64,000 nt of DNA from Bisporella sp. PMI_857 (GCA_021307315.1 JAJSPD010000017.1:682001-746000); one strand, 5' to 3'; numbered from the stretch's first letter, positions 1 through 13,071 are shown. Notes: generated by a model not told the origin, from the letters alone. Made by a program: numbers and translations.

Positions 1-488
1 GTTTCGCTTCTATGCACGAACGATGAACCTCTGGACCCAAGCGCTAAATCATTGCATATCGCAACCAAAAAAAAAGCATGGCACTTTTGCTGCCACCTAA
101 AAGCAGCCAGCTAGTGACCCATACCAGAGGTAAGTCCCCATGTTCGCTGGCTCGATCTTTGCTACAAGTTATGGCAAAGGTCGTTCTCTGGGTCTTTTAA
201 GAAACCCCATTACTTCGCCTTCTGCCAACAAGGCTCTCACATCCTGGATGAATTCTATGAGGCACACATTCTTCTTGTCAACTATATAATTTCAGCTGAT
301 GGTGCGCCTTCTTGGTCATACAATCTGCTCAACCCAAAAACAGTCTCATCACACTTCTAAGCTTAAATTCTCTCCTGAACGTGGTGTCGGTTCCTGGTCC
401 TTTTACTGCACCCAGCCCGGACCTCACCATCCTCTCCAACCGGATCGGCATTATTTAGTACCACACCCTCCCCTCCTCCTCCTCCATA
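1..488. other. Intergenic, upstream of the first gene
   Basis: No convincing coding region is seen. A 105-codon frame starting at 299 runs into the first gene in another frame and looks like a shadow. The C/T-rich stretch around 460-485, directly before the ATG at 489, resembles a fungal pyrimidine-rich leader or core promoter. Confidence 0.5.
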
Positions 489-2087
489 ATGTCCCCATCG
501 TTCTGCCCGCAGCGCTCCGGACAACGCGACTATCTCTCAGACTCAACCCCATACAGCGCTGTATGTCGATTGGAATCTCTATTTCCTTCGTCATATATTC
601 CTCGGTTTACATCTGACAAAAACGCTCAGGTTTCTTCCTTCAATCTTCCAGTCATATACGACTCTTCTTTAGTCACTCCCGTGTCTATGGTCCAGCCACT
701 TACAATCGACACAAAGCGAGGCTATATCTCCCCACAGGAGATGGATATTAAACTGTCTCCATCTGAACTATCACCAGAGTACAACTTATTCAACACCGAC
801 GAAGATCTTATATCTAATAGGCACAACAAGCCTATGTCCCACAAATACAGCACCAATCGCCTTCGCATATCAACCTCCGAGAATTCATTCCCTCCATCAC
901 CCTGTATCCCCTCAACTCCCTACTTTGGGTCTTACGCTGTTTCCGTGCCTCCACTATCCGCAAGTTCCCATTCGTCACCCGGTATGAATCAAAGCCCTAT
1001 TATACACAATTTGAGCGTGGCGAGTGGAATGAGCAGCGACAATCGCCATCCTCGACTTCCTACACCAGTCAATGGTCACTTCAGAGTGCCAGGAGAGCCA
1101 GTCAGGATCGCGCCAACACCGCCAACCCTTCTGCCTGCACTTCAACCAGATGGGCGACCATACCGGCAAAACTCTTTAAGCTCTCTACATTCCCTATCTA
1201 CTGCGCTCTCAAATACTAGCACGCCTATGGACAAGCCATATCCAGAGCGCCTTGCCCGGCTTCAGCTCAGGAGAAAGCGGAAGTCGCCCAGAGACAGTCA
1301 TGATGGAGAGATCCTACTGTCCGGTGATATGACACATGAGGAGCAGGTCCTCATGTATTATTCGGAAACCGAAAAACTACCTTGGAAAGAGGTTGCTGTC
1401 AAGTTCAAGGAGAAAACAGGCAAGGACATGAGAGTACCAGCTCTGCAAATGCGGAAAAAGCGTCTAATAGAGCGCCTTCGTGTATGGACTCCAACAGATG
1501 TACGATACCCATTCTCTCTTCCCGAACGGCATCTTTATTATGTCGGCTCTGATGCTGATGCGTCCATGATAGGAACGGGCATTGTTGCTGGCTTCGCAAT
1601 CCCACGATAAGAATAGATGGGACCAGATCGCAACAACTGTGAGTCTTAAATACTTTTTTGTTCTTTTCTTTCTTAGCTAGGCAACTCTCTGTTCACATAA
1701 ACAAGCCTAAAAGATCAAACTCTACGTTGTGCGTCTGCATAAGCTGACCCTTCTTCTTAACAGATGTTGAAGTATGGATGCGTCGAAAGATGGTCGAAGG
1801 AGACACTTCAGAAAAAGTGGTATGAGCTCCACCCAGAGGGCGATTACAGCTCAGAATATGAGACTGGATCCAGGCGTTCCTTACCTGGCGACTATGGAGG
1901 AGATGCATACTCTGATGGCCGTAACAGTATAAGCCACAGTGATAATGGAACTTTCGTTTCGGCACATTCGAATGTGGACGATGCAAGAAGTCCAGCAAGC
2001 AGTCATGCAAGTTCGCATTATAGCATCGAGCAGCAAATTCATCAACACCTTAGGTTCGGCATCGAAGAGGAACAGAACTGGTCTTAA
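489..2087 (+). CDS. Myb/SANT-like domain protein, fungal-specific
   Basis: Proposed exons are 489-560, 630-1499, 1573-1638 and 1764-2087 (about 443 aa). The introns 1500-1572 and 1639-1763 are required, because only splicing joins PTD to ERALLLAS and then WDQIATT to MLKYGC. The first intron (561-629, GTATGT donor, CTGAC branch, CAG acceptor) is 69 bp and stop-free, so the frame also stays open if it is kept. The N-terminal half is low-complexity and Ser/Pro-rich. The C-terminal half has a basic patch (RRKRK), then THEEQVLMYY and a helical stretch with WTPTDERA, KNRWDQIA and KETLQKKWYEL, the tryptophan spacing of a Myb/SANT DNA-binding or chromatin module. The tail is acidic and Ser-rich. A nuclear transcription or chromatin role is inferred. 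No named orthologue is claimed. Confidence 0.8.
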
Positions 2088-5000
2088 GGACAAGATTATG
2101 GAGTTCGTGCACATAATATAGCAGATTTTGTATATTTCATTTGTTGGCACAGAGTAACCATTGGGGTATCAAGAATGGAAATGTCAATATGCGGTGGGAA
2201 CATGGAAATGGAATGCAGTAGATAGATAGTCCTCAGGGGCTGGTTATGGGAGGTTTATGTACACGGTTTCTTGTTCATAATAGTTGATTCGGAGCCATGA
2301 TCTATACCCAGGCGTAATGTGGAAATCATAATTCGGACTCACTGAGTTCCTTCTTCAATATTTGACCAGGCATGAAATGAGCTACATCGCAAAGAACTCC
2401 TACCTGAAGTTCCGCGCAAGTTAAAGCGGCAGGTGGAAGAAAATCAGGAGATCTTTCAGTGCCTTTGGACAGGGAGCGGGAGGGGGCTGTTCTCGAACAA
2501 CATTTAGGACAGCAATTTCCGCCATTGCAGATGCTATATGGAGAGAGAGGCGGTTCAGCGGATAAGCGCTTATTTTGCTAGTCCTCATGTCACAGTTGGT
2601 GTTCAAGGAATAAGGTGGATGCGCTCCTTCGGCGTTGCCTTTTCCCTACCCCAGACCAGTAGAGATCTGATGGCGTACAGCCACCGGCTTTTGTGTTACT
2701 CGATTTCTGAGTGCTCGGTGGAGGGGCGAGTGTGGGGAGGGACGGGTCTTCCTGGAAGACTACGAACTAGCGGTTGGCTGACGGGGGTTTGATTTGTACT
2801 TTTGTGCCATTCGTGAGATTTCTCGGCGAAGGAGACTGGATCAGAGCTTTGACTTCCGTCTCATCAAAGACTTTTGAAAGGCAATAGAACTAAGTGCTTT
2901 CTGGGGAGCCTGAAAACACAGGACATGGGATGTCCAGCTGTACAGGGACGTTTATCGCTGTTCACTGAAACAGAGGTGCCCAAAACGTGCACTCCCTGAA
3001 AGACTATGGGCGTGCGCAATCTCTCCTGCTGGGTAGGTGCTTAAATTCGCTGCAGTGAGCCTTGGCTTCAGTAACTGCCATGTGGCAGTCACCGACATTT
3101 GGGCTCAGTTTTTTATGGTGCTGTAGGCACGGGGTACTTCAGCTTGGCGTACTGTCGTCACATAAGCTCTCTGTAGAGGTACTTATACATGGGGTACCCA
3201 AAGCGCGGTGTGTAACATTGTGGACAACGCTGCGGAGATCTATCTAAAGCCGGCTCGCGATATGCACCAACTTCAACTCATCTCTATCCTAGTAGTCTAT
3301 ATCACTCCCTCCTTGCCCGTTCGAATGCGCAGCATGTTACCTGTATCCAGGCTCGTCTAGCTCATTTCAGCCCTCGCTGAGTGCTCAGAGTGTTTTGCTA
3401 CTATAGCCGCATATGCGTCAATGCATGGCAGCACATTTAGAGTGCTGATGCTGAGCATGTAGTCGAAAGCGACGCCGGGTAGACCACGTTTTTACGGCAC
3501 AGATTCCATGTACATATATGCGCGTTTGAAAGTCTGGTATCGAGTGCCTGCTCGGTGATCCCAGGCCCAAGAATTCTGCCAGAAACGACTTTTAAGGCTA
3601 CTCTGAGCGCGTCTGCAGTACCTATTGGTGTGGACTGGCGAAACGTTAATTTGCGGAAGATATGAGCCATGCGTGGCGCGGAATTTTTCTTCCTTGCTGC
3701 AGTCATCCCTTTAAATTGACCGCATTTGTAGTATGGCTATTGGGTATTGATCGAGATACGGGGGATGGAAGCGGCAGCAGGCAGGACTTCTTTAGTTATT
3801 GTTTAGGGGGTCACGTATGCCGCAAAAGGGGGCTGTAGGGATCTGAATTTCTGAACCCTAGCGCCGGCCTTTGCGGAATCTGACATGTTTCGATGAAAAT
3901 CACGATTAGGCGTTGAACATAGTGGCATAAGAACGCCGATATGCCAGCGGACCGCTAGAGAACGGAAGAGGGCTAGTTATAAATACAAAGAGAACGAGCA
4001 ATCACAACACTAGCTAAGCGCCATTATGGCAACCACGCCAATGGCAGGCCGATGGTTAAACAGAATGTGATACAGAATTTTGGCGCGATCAAGCTTAAAT
4101 CGTGTTGGTGAGGGCCGTTGTGGTAACAGCAGCCGATCATCGAGTGTCTCAAGAAGGGATGGAGTGCTCGTCTACCATTGACAGAGAGAACTGAAGCGGG
4201 TGGCAAGGACCCAGAATTAATCAAAGCTTGCAATTTAGTGCTGTTTTACAGAAGGACAGGGAAAACTTTTAGCGGCGTGACACAGCTAGGAGGCGCGGAC
4301 GGAATGGAAGCCGGTTTGGGCTATGGGAAGACAAGGTGGGAAACTACTCAGGGTATCCATAGACTCCTTCTACGAGAAGGACCTGGTTGATTTCTTGGCC
4401 AGAATGGGATTCATAAGATGTACCGACCTGCTTGTTATAGGTTAGGGAAGTGGCTCAGCGAGGCTGTTTTACCAACGATATCCAACATTGTCATGGCACT
4501 TTGAAAATCCATCTAGAATTAGACTCAACCTCAACCCTAGCCTCAGAGATAGTGCTTGAGATTATTTATCCCGTTGATGTGTTAGAAATCAAAGCCCTAG
4601 TAAATGCTATAAAGTGCTCCATGACGATTTGTCTATTTTGGATGGCGAATGCAGGAGCCCTGACCAAGAAGTGGGCAAGTTTTAGCATACCCACATGACC
4701 AGGTGCTAGAAGCTACCACTGGTGTTGGGGCTTGCAGCCCATTTGCAACGCGGAAAACTCAGATTAGATGTTAGAACCCAACCTGAAATGAGGTTTTTGG
4801 CAATGACCTTTTTGTGTCACTATTTAGAGAAAATCTGATTGTATTCGGACTCCAAGAACAAAGATCATAACTCATAATCCCTCCGACCTTTCCCTGATTA
4901 TCGGGATCTAAGAGTTTTTCACTGCTTGCCTCCTTGCCTGCTTGCGCTAGGTACTTTAATGCTATAACAAGCCCACAGGCTGTGGCCATTCCCAACGGCA

Positions 5001-7414
5001 TCTAGCGGCCTTTCAACAGTCTATCAAGAGATATCACGATGGAATTTTATCTGGAGAATGCGCACTGCTTTGGAAATGTATTGCATCGTGATTTTAGCCT
5101 CCTACTAGGCAGCTGCTTTCACACTTCACTCAACCTTCACGGATGCCCCTTATCATCGAAGCAAAGCTACGAAGAAAATTAGACTTGACAATATGTCACT
5201 CACTGCTAGGAACTTGCAATACGCGGTTTTGAATATGGGTTTCCCTTTATATTCTCTGGTTCGTGCAACTCTGCTGACCGTTCAACAAGACATTGCCAGC
5301 CCCTTTCGAACTCGCTGCTGAGCATCCCATACACACACGAAAAACAATTTTGGTCTATAATTAACATCCTATGGTGGGATATTACTGGATTCTGATGTCG
5401 TTGGTGCAGCTTGTCTAACTGGCAAGCAGTCTTGTTCGTCAGAGAGTTTTTCGAGAGAGCCATAGTGGGAGCAACGACAAAGCCGCTGAATCACAGAATT
5501 ATCCCTTCGAATGCACTTGGACAAAAGGAAACCTCATCCCTGGTTTCTATCAAGACTACCCAGTGGAACAAAACGAGAGTTTGGAACCAGTGCCAGCTTA
5601 TCATGGCATATCCTTCTGCCTCGAATCATTAATGATTAATTGTTTACAATATTCGAAGTTACAGTCAAACCTGGTTATATCGGAACTCGTTATATCGAAA
5701 ACCTCTGTATATCGGAATGAGCCTTGGATCCACCGAGCTATAGGTAGCTATAATGGACCTCGTTATATCGGAAGGTTGGTTTGGCACCGAGCGTTCCGAT
5801 ATAACCAGGTTTGACTGTACTACCTCCACGACCCATTTCCAACTATGACACCGAGTTACAACACATCAAGAATAAAGGTAGGCCAATTATCATAGAGTAT
5901 AGCTGAGTTCTCCAACATTAGATTGCAATCTTGTTTTTCAACCATAACACCTGAGGGCGAAACGTTTAGGCTAGAACACAGGATTACCTGACAGTATTCG
6001 TTGAGCCACACAAGAGGTAACCACTGCTTCTTGGACAAATATCGCGTCAATTATCTACAGAAGTTCAATATTGTTGCTGGCTGATTGGATACGTGGATGA
6101 GTATTCAGGTGAATGCTTCCCTGACTCGAGGCGAGTCTGTAGCTGTAAATCCTGGATTTGCTTGCCTAGTGAGAGCTAATTTTATAGCCAGTGCCTATGT
6201 AGCTCTATGATTCTGTAAGCAGAAAGTCTGTACAATCTCCTCATATAGCTTTTTATAGGCATGCGAAATCTGAATCTTGCCGTTCCGCGCAGGTATTGTT
6301 GTCTATAATTTCAGGTCATCTCAATCATTCCTTCAACAGATGATGCTACCCCAATTTAAGAGTAAACCGTCTATTACAAAGTTTTTTGTACTTTCGGCTG
6401 CACATTTTTGTCTGATCTAGAAGGTCAATATGCACTGTGAGGCCACCATCATATAGATGGATACACCATGGAGCACCGGAAAAGGCAGAGAGCCTTCCTA
6501 GTATGCAGAACAGCTGCCCAAGATATTTTTTGAAGAGGGGATTTCGTTCTAATTTAACCATACTTAGCTCGGATCCTATCCTGCAGATTCTTGTGCTACC
6601 ATGGTCTTGGTCATCATGTCTGGATGAAGAGAATGGGAAAGGGGCTTAAGCGAGATGGCTCGTGCTCAGCTCTACGCAAATGTAGTACGTCAAGGCTCAT
6701 GAGTCTTTCATCCACCACTAAAGGAGTTTCAAGGAGAACAGACTCCTGGATGAATCAACGAGGTATCAATTTTGGTAGCTTTCATAGCATGCTGGTGGCG
6801 AAAAATCAACGGTAGGATAGCGATGGTGGACCGGGCGCAGAAGACTCAAATAGAACGGTCCAATATAGTTCAAGAGTTTCAGCGGCATGGGAAGCTTGCT
6901 GAATATGTGATGGAAGTGTATAAACCGTAATGACTTAGAGTTATTATAGGGATTGTAAGTCTTCTACCTAGTGCAGTTGCGAAAGGAGATTATGGCTGTT
7001 GGGCTTCGGCTCCTAGTGCATCATTTTTAGACATTGTGAGGGGCACTTAATAACTATTTTGAGCCAAAGACAGACACATTCTTGATTATTTTGTGCTTTT
7101 GAAAGCTTATACCAAGCATAAGTATGCACCAAAACTTGTGTGGATGTCACGTGCTTAATACGGGAAGTTTAGCTGCCAAGAATGTAACAGACGCGTTTGA
7201 CTTCAGCCTTGCCACAATCCATTCACTACCTGCATTTCTAATCATTGACTCCGACATCCTTCTCGGTCATTCTAAGATGGGACCTCTTTTTATACGTTCT
7301 ATCTTCGATAGCAGGTCCTGGTCGAAATATTCTGCTACCCTATTCTTGACCTAAAACACAATCTTTAGCTTCTCCAGACTTAGCATCAACGTAGCCTTGT
7401 GCAACAACTCCAAT
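2088..7414. other. Gene-poor region with one MITE
   Basis: More than 5 kb without a credible gene. All open frames are under about 100 codons, lack family motifs and are not joined by convincing introns. One short TIR element lies at 5662-5817. A stretch around 6640-6930 can be read as short coding-like pieces with stops (for example AMVDRAQKTQIERSN), so a decayed gene is possible, but no family is recognised. Confidence 0.5.
5662..5817. mobile_element. MITE, 156 bp, perfect 25-bp TIRs, TA flanks
   Basis: The left end (cagtcaaacctggttatat, continuing cggaac) is repeated exactly in inverse orientation at the right end, giving 25-bp perfect terminal inverted repeats. The dinucleotide TA flanks both ends (5660-5661 and 5818-5819), as expected for Tc1/mariner/pogo-type insertion. 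Inside, the motif TATATCGGAA recurs several times in both orientations, like subterminal transposase-binding repeats. No coding capacity. A larger relative with near-identical ends lies at 13938-14381. Confidence 0.9.
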
Positions 7415-8724
7415 ATGTCAGAACACGACGCTTTAATTTTCGAGTACTCACACCTCCAGCGGCTTCCGCGGGAAAAAGAAGCTCTTCATGCTTTGAAGAA
7501 AATTGCATCCTTGGTCAAGCCCATTATGCGAGCGCGAGGTTGGAAGGTTGGAACATTGGCAGAATTCTACCCAGACCAGACAAACCTGCTAGGTAAAAGT
7601 TTTGGATATATCATAGAGATTATACTAACCTTTTTGCTTCAGGTCTCAATGAAAACCGCGGCCAGAGAATTTTGCTGCGATTACGATATGCGGGAGATCA
7701 AAATCAATTCCTTCCACTCGAGCAAGTTGTAGATACCATGCTCCACGAACTGTCACACAACGTTCATGGACCACATGATGCGAAATTTCATGCTTTATGG
7801 GAGCAACTTCGGTCAGAATACGAAGGTCTGCTTGCCAAGGGATATACTGGAGAAGGTTTCCTATCCCAAGGCCATAGACTTGGTGGGAGGACAGTGCCGC
7901 GAGATGAAGCAAGGCGTATTGCTCGTGCGGCTGCTGAAAAGAGGAGGAATTTATCTGCCGGATCTGGACAGAGACTTGGAGGCGCACCTATCAGGGTTGG
8001 AACGGATATACGTGAGGTTATAGTGAGTGCTATCGAGAGACGAAACAAGGTTACAGAAGGCTGCGGATCGCAAAACAAGAACGACAAGGAGATTAAGGAT
8101 CTGGCTGATCAAGCTACACAAAACGGCTTTCGTACAAAAGCTGAGGAGGACGAGGCAAATGACAGAGCAATCGCCCAAGCGCTGTGGGACCTGGTTCAGG
8201 AAGATGAAAAGGAGGAGGCCAATAAGCGAGGAGAAACTTACACCCGACCAAGTTCTTCAAATCCTTCCGGCAGTCAAACTCAGAAGCTGAACAGATCTGA
8301 AGTGGCTGGCTCTTCCTCCAATCAAAATTGGCTGCAATCCACAAGACAGCAGTCACGGCCAATCAGTCGCCTAATTAACGAGTTGAGTACGAAGAAGGAC
8401 ACTCCGAAGGCGAAGTCAGTCATTAAGGAAAGTGAAACTTTCATTCCCGCTCCAGAACGTCCACAGCTTAATTCCACTCCAGCTATGACTGGGTGGACCT
8501 GTCCTATATGTACTCTATATAACCCAATACAATATCTCGCTTGCGACGCATGCACTATTGAACGACCAGAGGAGATCACAAAGAGACTCGACGAAGACGC
8601 CCGGCGACGGGCAGTAGCTAAGCAGAGGCAAACACATAACTGGCAGTGCCATGTTTGTAGCACAATAATGGAGGAGAAGTGGTGGACATGCTCGACGTGT
8701 GGTACATTGAAGCAGAGCTCTTGA
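7415..8724 (+). CDS. WSS1: Wss1-type metalloprotease (WLM domain) with two zinc fingers
   Basis: Exons 7415-7592 and 7643-8724 (419 aa). The 50-bp intron restores LLGLNENRGQ at the junction. The start is the first ATG in frame (MSEHDALIF). The N-terminal WLM domain carries the zinc-protease signature HELSH at 94-98 followed by HGPHDAKF, with the catalytic Glu at 95. The middle is charged and low-complexity. The C-terminus has two RanBP2-like CxxC...CxxC fingers at about 344-364 and 393-414. Wss1/Spartan proteases degrade DNA-protein crosslinks and act with SUMO and Cdc48 in the nucleus. The length fits fungal Wss1. The gene sits between the gene desert and the decayed region, yet its own frame is intact. 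Confidence 0.93.
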
Positions 8725-9109
8725 CCAAGATACTGAGTTACGAAATTATGAACCCAGCATTGCAAGCGCGGAGACAGGGGCTCATTTATTGGATCCTAAA
8801 TGGAAAGGAGTACTACAGCAAATAGCCTATGATTAGAGGAATGAAGCGCCAAATATCACTCCGAGAGAAGTTCTCTTAATATCATATCGCAATTTTAAAA
8901 CCTTTTTTCCCATTAAATCATAGCTTGAGTCGTCAGAACAAATCTGGTCCCCCGCATCGGCTACGATCAGCAGAAGAACATTATGGTATCGGAGGCCAGC
9001 CTTCTCCCCACTTCTCTCCTTTTATTCCGTATGCTTTGCAGCGGCTGTTCTTGTTTGTACCTTCTGCGTTACCCTTTTCAGATAAACCCATTCTCTATTA
9101 TAAATGGCC
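8725..9109. other. Intergenic spacer
   Basis: Short spacer between the Wss1-like gene and the decayed gene that follows. No gene or repeat is seen. The first few codons of the decayed gene may begin near 8983-9100 but are not recognisable. Confidence 0.4.
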
Positions 9110-10075
9110 AACTGGATCCTCTACTTACAGCAGCGTCTAGGCTTCACGATGTGTTGGCAGGAGAAGATAGTATTGATTGTCCAGGTGTTTACGGTGGTTT
9201 TAGCGCACGAATAGCCCTTAAGACGGGCTTCAAAATGCCGTACATGGCTTGTTGAATTGATTATTTGGCTCCAAGCCTTTCAAATATACCAATTCGGACC
9301 AGTATGCCTAACTTCGCAAAGACAGGGGTACCACGATGTCTAGGCTTGGGCTGGCGGATCTAGGAGTTACAACATTGAACGATATGCGAGATCATGCAGG
9401 CATGATTGCAAATCTTCATCCCAATGTTCCTTTCATTATCGATGCCCATACTAGATACAATGGCAGATCAAAGCACTTCCCTAATTATTGATTCCACTGA
9501 CTTTCAATCTGAAGGTCCTCCTGGGGTGGGGCGTACTACTGCAGCTTCAATCAATGCTGGAGTAACCAGCTTCCACTTAGGAAATCGGGTAGTCAACATA
9601 CGCTGCGGTCCCCTAAGAAACAAGGAATTGGTCAATAAGACTTATATATCGCGAGTTCGCGCAACAACCATAATCTACCAACAACTAGGTCGAGACATCA
9701 ATATCATTGCACGAACGGATGCTATAGCTTCACTTGGCTAGGATGTTGCTGTTTCGCGTCTTAAGCCACCTGTACAGGTTGGGCGGGAGGGTTGCCTATG
9801 GGAGCTTGTATACAGAGGGAAATCCCGAGAATAATGGCGTTGCGGTGCGGGATCTGTTTGAAATTCGTGGACTGGGTGACTCCATCGCCCTTTGACATCA
9901 AAGCTGGAGGCAAACTGTGCTCGAATGGGTCTAGAAAACGCAACATTATTCTCCTCTTATGCTTTCCCCCTTGTTACAATCTACTTCTGTTCCGATGCCT
10001 GTTCTTCCTTTGCCCAAAGTACCAAAATATGCCCTGGATTTTGACAGAAGAAGAGGTACCTAACGCTATTCAAGA
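9110..10075 (+). pseudogene. Broken PEP-mutase/isocitrate-lyase-like gene
   Basis: Pieces of one conserved family can be read in order in different frames: DSIDCPGVYGGFSARIAL (9166-9219), MSRLGLADLGVTTLNDMR (from about 9332), AGVTSFHLGNRVVNIRCGPL and RNKELVN (9540-9640), GRDINIIARTDAIASLG (to 9738), then FEIRGLGDS and FDIKAGGKL near 9860-9915. These match the PEP phosphonomutase/isocitrate lyase superfamily (oxaloacetate acetylhydrolase or methylisocitrate-lyase-like). Stops follow MPYMAC (9253-9255) and IASLG (9739-9741), and several frame changes cannot be explained by ordinary introns. The catalytic signature normally read as KRCGH appears here as IRCGP, so the active site is lost. Clearly non-functional. 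The exact subfamily is unknown. Confidence 0.8.
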
Positions 10076-10079
10076 TTGA

Positions 10080-11060
10080 TGTGGCGAGCGGAAGTCCATC
10101 CATTGTCGGCTACATTGCTTCCGATAAGATCTCCTCAGATCCGAGCATCCTCCCGTCTTGGCACGCGTGAGGTCCGTCTGTACCCCGGAGTTCCAGATCG
10201 ACAAAATGCTTCAAAGTGGTCAAGTGATGCAATCGGCTGTAAGAAGGATTGCCTAAGGCTTTCTTGTGGAAACATGCCCATATTTCTTCCTTCAATGACC
10301 GAAAACACTCCGGCGTAAACTAGAAACTCGCTGACAAACGGTATATGGTACATGTTTAAGTGTTTGGCTTGTCCTTTGCTGTGTCTAACTGTACAGAAAT
10401 TTGCAGAAAGTGGAGAATTGATACTGCCACCTCGTAGCCTGTGTCGGACTGGAGATATGATGGAACGTGTTTCTGTCTTCTATGTTTGACAAAACAATAC
10501 AATCCTTGCTCTATGGATACGATGGTATTACGACAAACATGGGGCGATGTCCTGTTGATGAACATTTCTTATAGGTGGGCATGATCGTTGCCAGGTTTTT
10601 CCGAGCGGCATTTACTCTTGCAATAGGTCAACGGCCTTGTTTGATTATAAGGTTTTTGAACGTGGGATCCAGGATCTTGTGATCCAACGGCTCTTTTACT
10701 TCTTTCAATGATGTGGTGGTAGGGTATTTGTGACCAAACCCGATGCTCCAAGCAGGACCATTGGTTGTTACCGTTATCTTATTCCGATATACTTTAATCC
10801 CTCGTTTCTCTTGCTATTCACAGGGATAAATCCAAGAGAGGTGCGATAGCTCGGAACGAAGGTTGTGGGAGCTGTTACTTTCGGTGTATCATCATCGTAT
10901 AATTGATTGGGTGTTGTTAAATCTCCTCCCATGCTCATCAATGTTTAGCGAGCCCCTGAAACACCATTTCCTGTTTCGTCTACGTCAATCCAAAACACCA
11001 TCCATACACGGAAGGGTGACACCGATCTACGCATGGATATTGCCCATCACTAAGCGGGAT
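10080..11060 (-). pseudogene. Possible decayed gene, family unknown
   Basis: Read on the minus strand, several stretches look protein-like but switch frame and contain stops: WMVFWIDVDETGNG and PKVTAPTTFVPSY (about 11000-10840), PTTTSLKEVKEPLDHK (about 10720-10660), then FLVYAGVFSVIEG with MFPQESLRQSF and DGPHACQDGR (about 10330-10140). The order is consistent with one degraded gene converging on the broken PEP-mutase-like gene. No family was identified, and chance cannot be excluded. Confidence 0.25.
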
Positions 11061-11370
11061 CAAACGGCGTTCTAGGTTAGAGCAACGACTCTGAGTATCA
11101 ACAGCCCGCTCTTTCAACGGCCTCCCAGTTGTGGGAGAAGGCGCACGTAGCACCCCACGGCTTTTGTCAACCTAGACCACCCAAACGAGCCGAGTCGTTT
11201 GTCTTAATCTAGAGTGACTTCCTCCCAGAGGAACTCTTATTATCGGTAAGGAGTATGTTCTTTACTTCTTCATTGCGATTGTTATTTTCTTCATCTGAGC
11301 CGGCCTCAACCAGTCGCCGGAGCAGGCTCCATTTGATGAACATATCTACTGGTATACCTTTACCTTTAGA
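11061..11370. other. Intergenic, upstream of membrane protein gene
   Basis: No gene seen. A short frame from about 11254 (MFFTSSLRLLFSSS) could be an unrecognised first exon encoding a signal sequence for the next gene, but no convincing splice path was found. Confidence 0.3.
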
Positions 11371-13071
11371 ATGGACAATCTAAAACGAGAAACAAACATG
11401 CTTGTCAAAATGCGGGCTGTCGGCCATCTCCTATCAAGAAAATATAATAGGGCAGAAACTTTGCAAAGGAGGGCAAATCGCATCTTGCGAAGGCAAGCTG
11501 AAGAATCAGGCCAGAATGCTGAGGATGAAAACGAAGAATGTGATGGCAGTGATGAATCCTACGAAGATTGTAGTCAGGGGGTTGCAGTAACACCTGGTCC
11601 TCCTGATCTTCAAAGCCTTCCACCCATCGGTATCGGCCCTGGAAATCCAGCTCCTCAAACAACAGCTCCTCCTGCCGTTATTACTACTAGCACCTCGGAA
11701 CCCTCGGAGGTAGTAGTATGCATCGAGAATAACGTACAAGGCCAAAGCTGACGTGCTTTCTAGCCAACGTCCACTGCAGAGTTAACTTCTACAGAACCGC
11801 CAACAACTACTGAAGAAGTATCATCGACAGAACAACCCTCAACAACAGAGCAGCCATCAGCGACTGAACAGTCATCGATTACTATCATTAGTACACTTCA
11901 GCCACCCTTCACTACGACTGAACCAGGAACTACTTTGCCCTTAATACTCTCACTGACAATCTCGTCAGTCGTCAAATCAGAAACGGGGTTAACGAGTTTC
12001 TCGACCTCCTTGGCGACTTCACAAGACCTGACTACGAGCATTACAAGCTTCTCGAGCAGTTCTAATCAGCCTTCAAGTAATTTGCAGTCAAGTTTTCGAG
12101 CCCCATCTACTTCCCAATCGTCCTCTAACACAGTCATCAATCCATCATCAACGAACAATGCCTCTATCTCTGCAAGCACAAGCTATACCGCAAGCCCGAA
12201 CTTATCTGCAGCAGGTGGTATCTCCTCCATCAGGAAATCTACCATAGCTCCAGGAGCCTTAGCTGGGATTATCATAGGACTGATAGTCTTTACCCTCACA
12301 CTGATAATCGCTTTGATACTTTTAACCCGCCGAGCCTCACGCCGGAAGCGCCAGCGACCTTCATCAATGCTCAGTTCCTCGCCTTTCTCCAACCCTCTCT
12401 TCAGCGCGTCCTACACTCAAGGCAATCCACCCACAACGAATTATACGTTCGTTCGTTCATTCTCACATCCAATTCTGAGTTGGCTCGCACCGCCTCGAGA
12501 TTATGCACCCTCGCGGAACCCCACTTCTTCATTTCAAAGTTTTCGACAATCATGCAGTTTTCAGACCATTTCTGACACAGATTCTTTTGGAACTCTGGAT
12601 GGTTCTTTTCACCCAATTACAATCCTGACGCCGCCACCTCCACTGTCGATGTTAAACGCAGCACTGAGAAGCCACCCGGTCCATTTGAGAGGCGCGACGA
12701 CAAACATAATATACACGCCTCCCACGCCTCCTCCCATCCCTCCTCCTAAATCCCCAAAGCGCCGTACACGGCACATGTCTCCACGATGGGCCATCAAAAA
12801 TACATTGCCAAAAATACAACCCACAGATGTCTATCCTCCAGAAAAAAGCGAGCATTTGATAGAAAAAATGGTAGAAAGACGAGAGCAAAAGATATTATCA
12901 TTAAAGTTTGATATGCTAGGTAAGGGGGAAGATGGGAGGTTAGAGGAAAGAGGGAGCGTGACATTGGGGCATAAACCCAGCGGACGATGGAGCGATCCGC
13001 TCACGTTTGGCTGGAGGAGCAGCGGGGACACGAGCGTGAGCGGAACGAGAGGGAAGAGTCCTAAAGGCTGA
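11371..13071 (+). CDS. Ser/Thr-rich single-pass membrane protein (Mid2/Wsc-like architecture)
   Basis: Exons 11371-11715 and 11764-13071 (about 550 aa). The 48-bp intron has a GTATGC donor, a CTGAC branch and a TAG acceptor, and it removes an in-frame stop. The first part is charged, followed by Pro-rich and then long Ser/Thr-rich stretches (TTTEE, STEQPS repeats), probably heavily O-glycosylated. One hydrophobic span (GIIIGLIVFTLTLIIALILL) is followed by a very basic stop-transfer segment (RRASRRKRQR). The rest is a cytoplasmic, Pro-rich tail with a PTPPPIPPPKSPKRR stretch. The layout resembles fungal cell-wall sensors and other Mid2-like proteins. No signal peptide is visible in this model, so the N-terminus may be incomplete. 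The specific function is unknown. Confidence 0.65.

Noticed and set aside
10569..10751. 6-pyruvoyl-tetrahydropterin synthase fragment, suggested by EPLDHK
   Set aside because: Only one short string resembles that family. The zinc-binding histidines and flanking motifs are absent.
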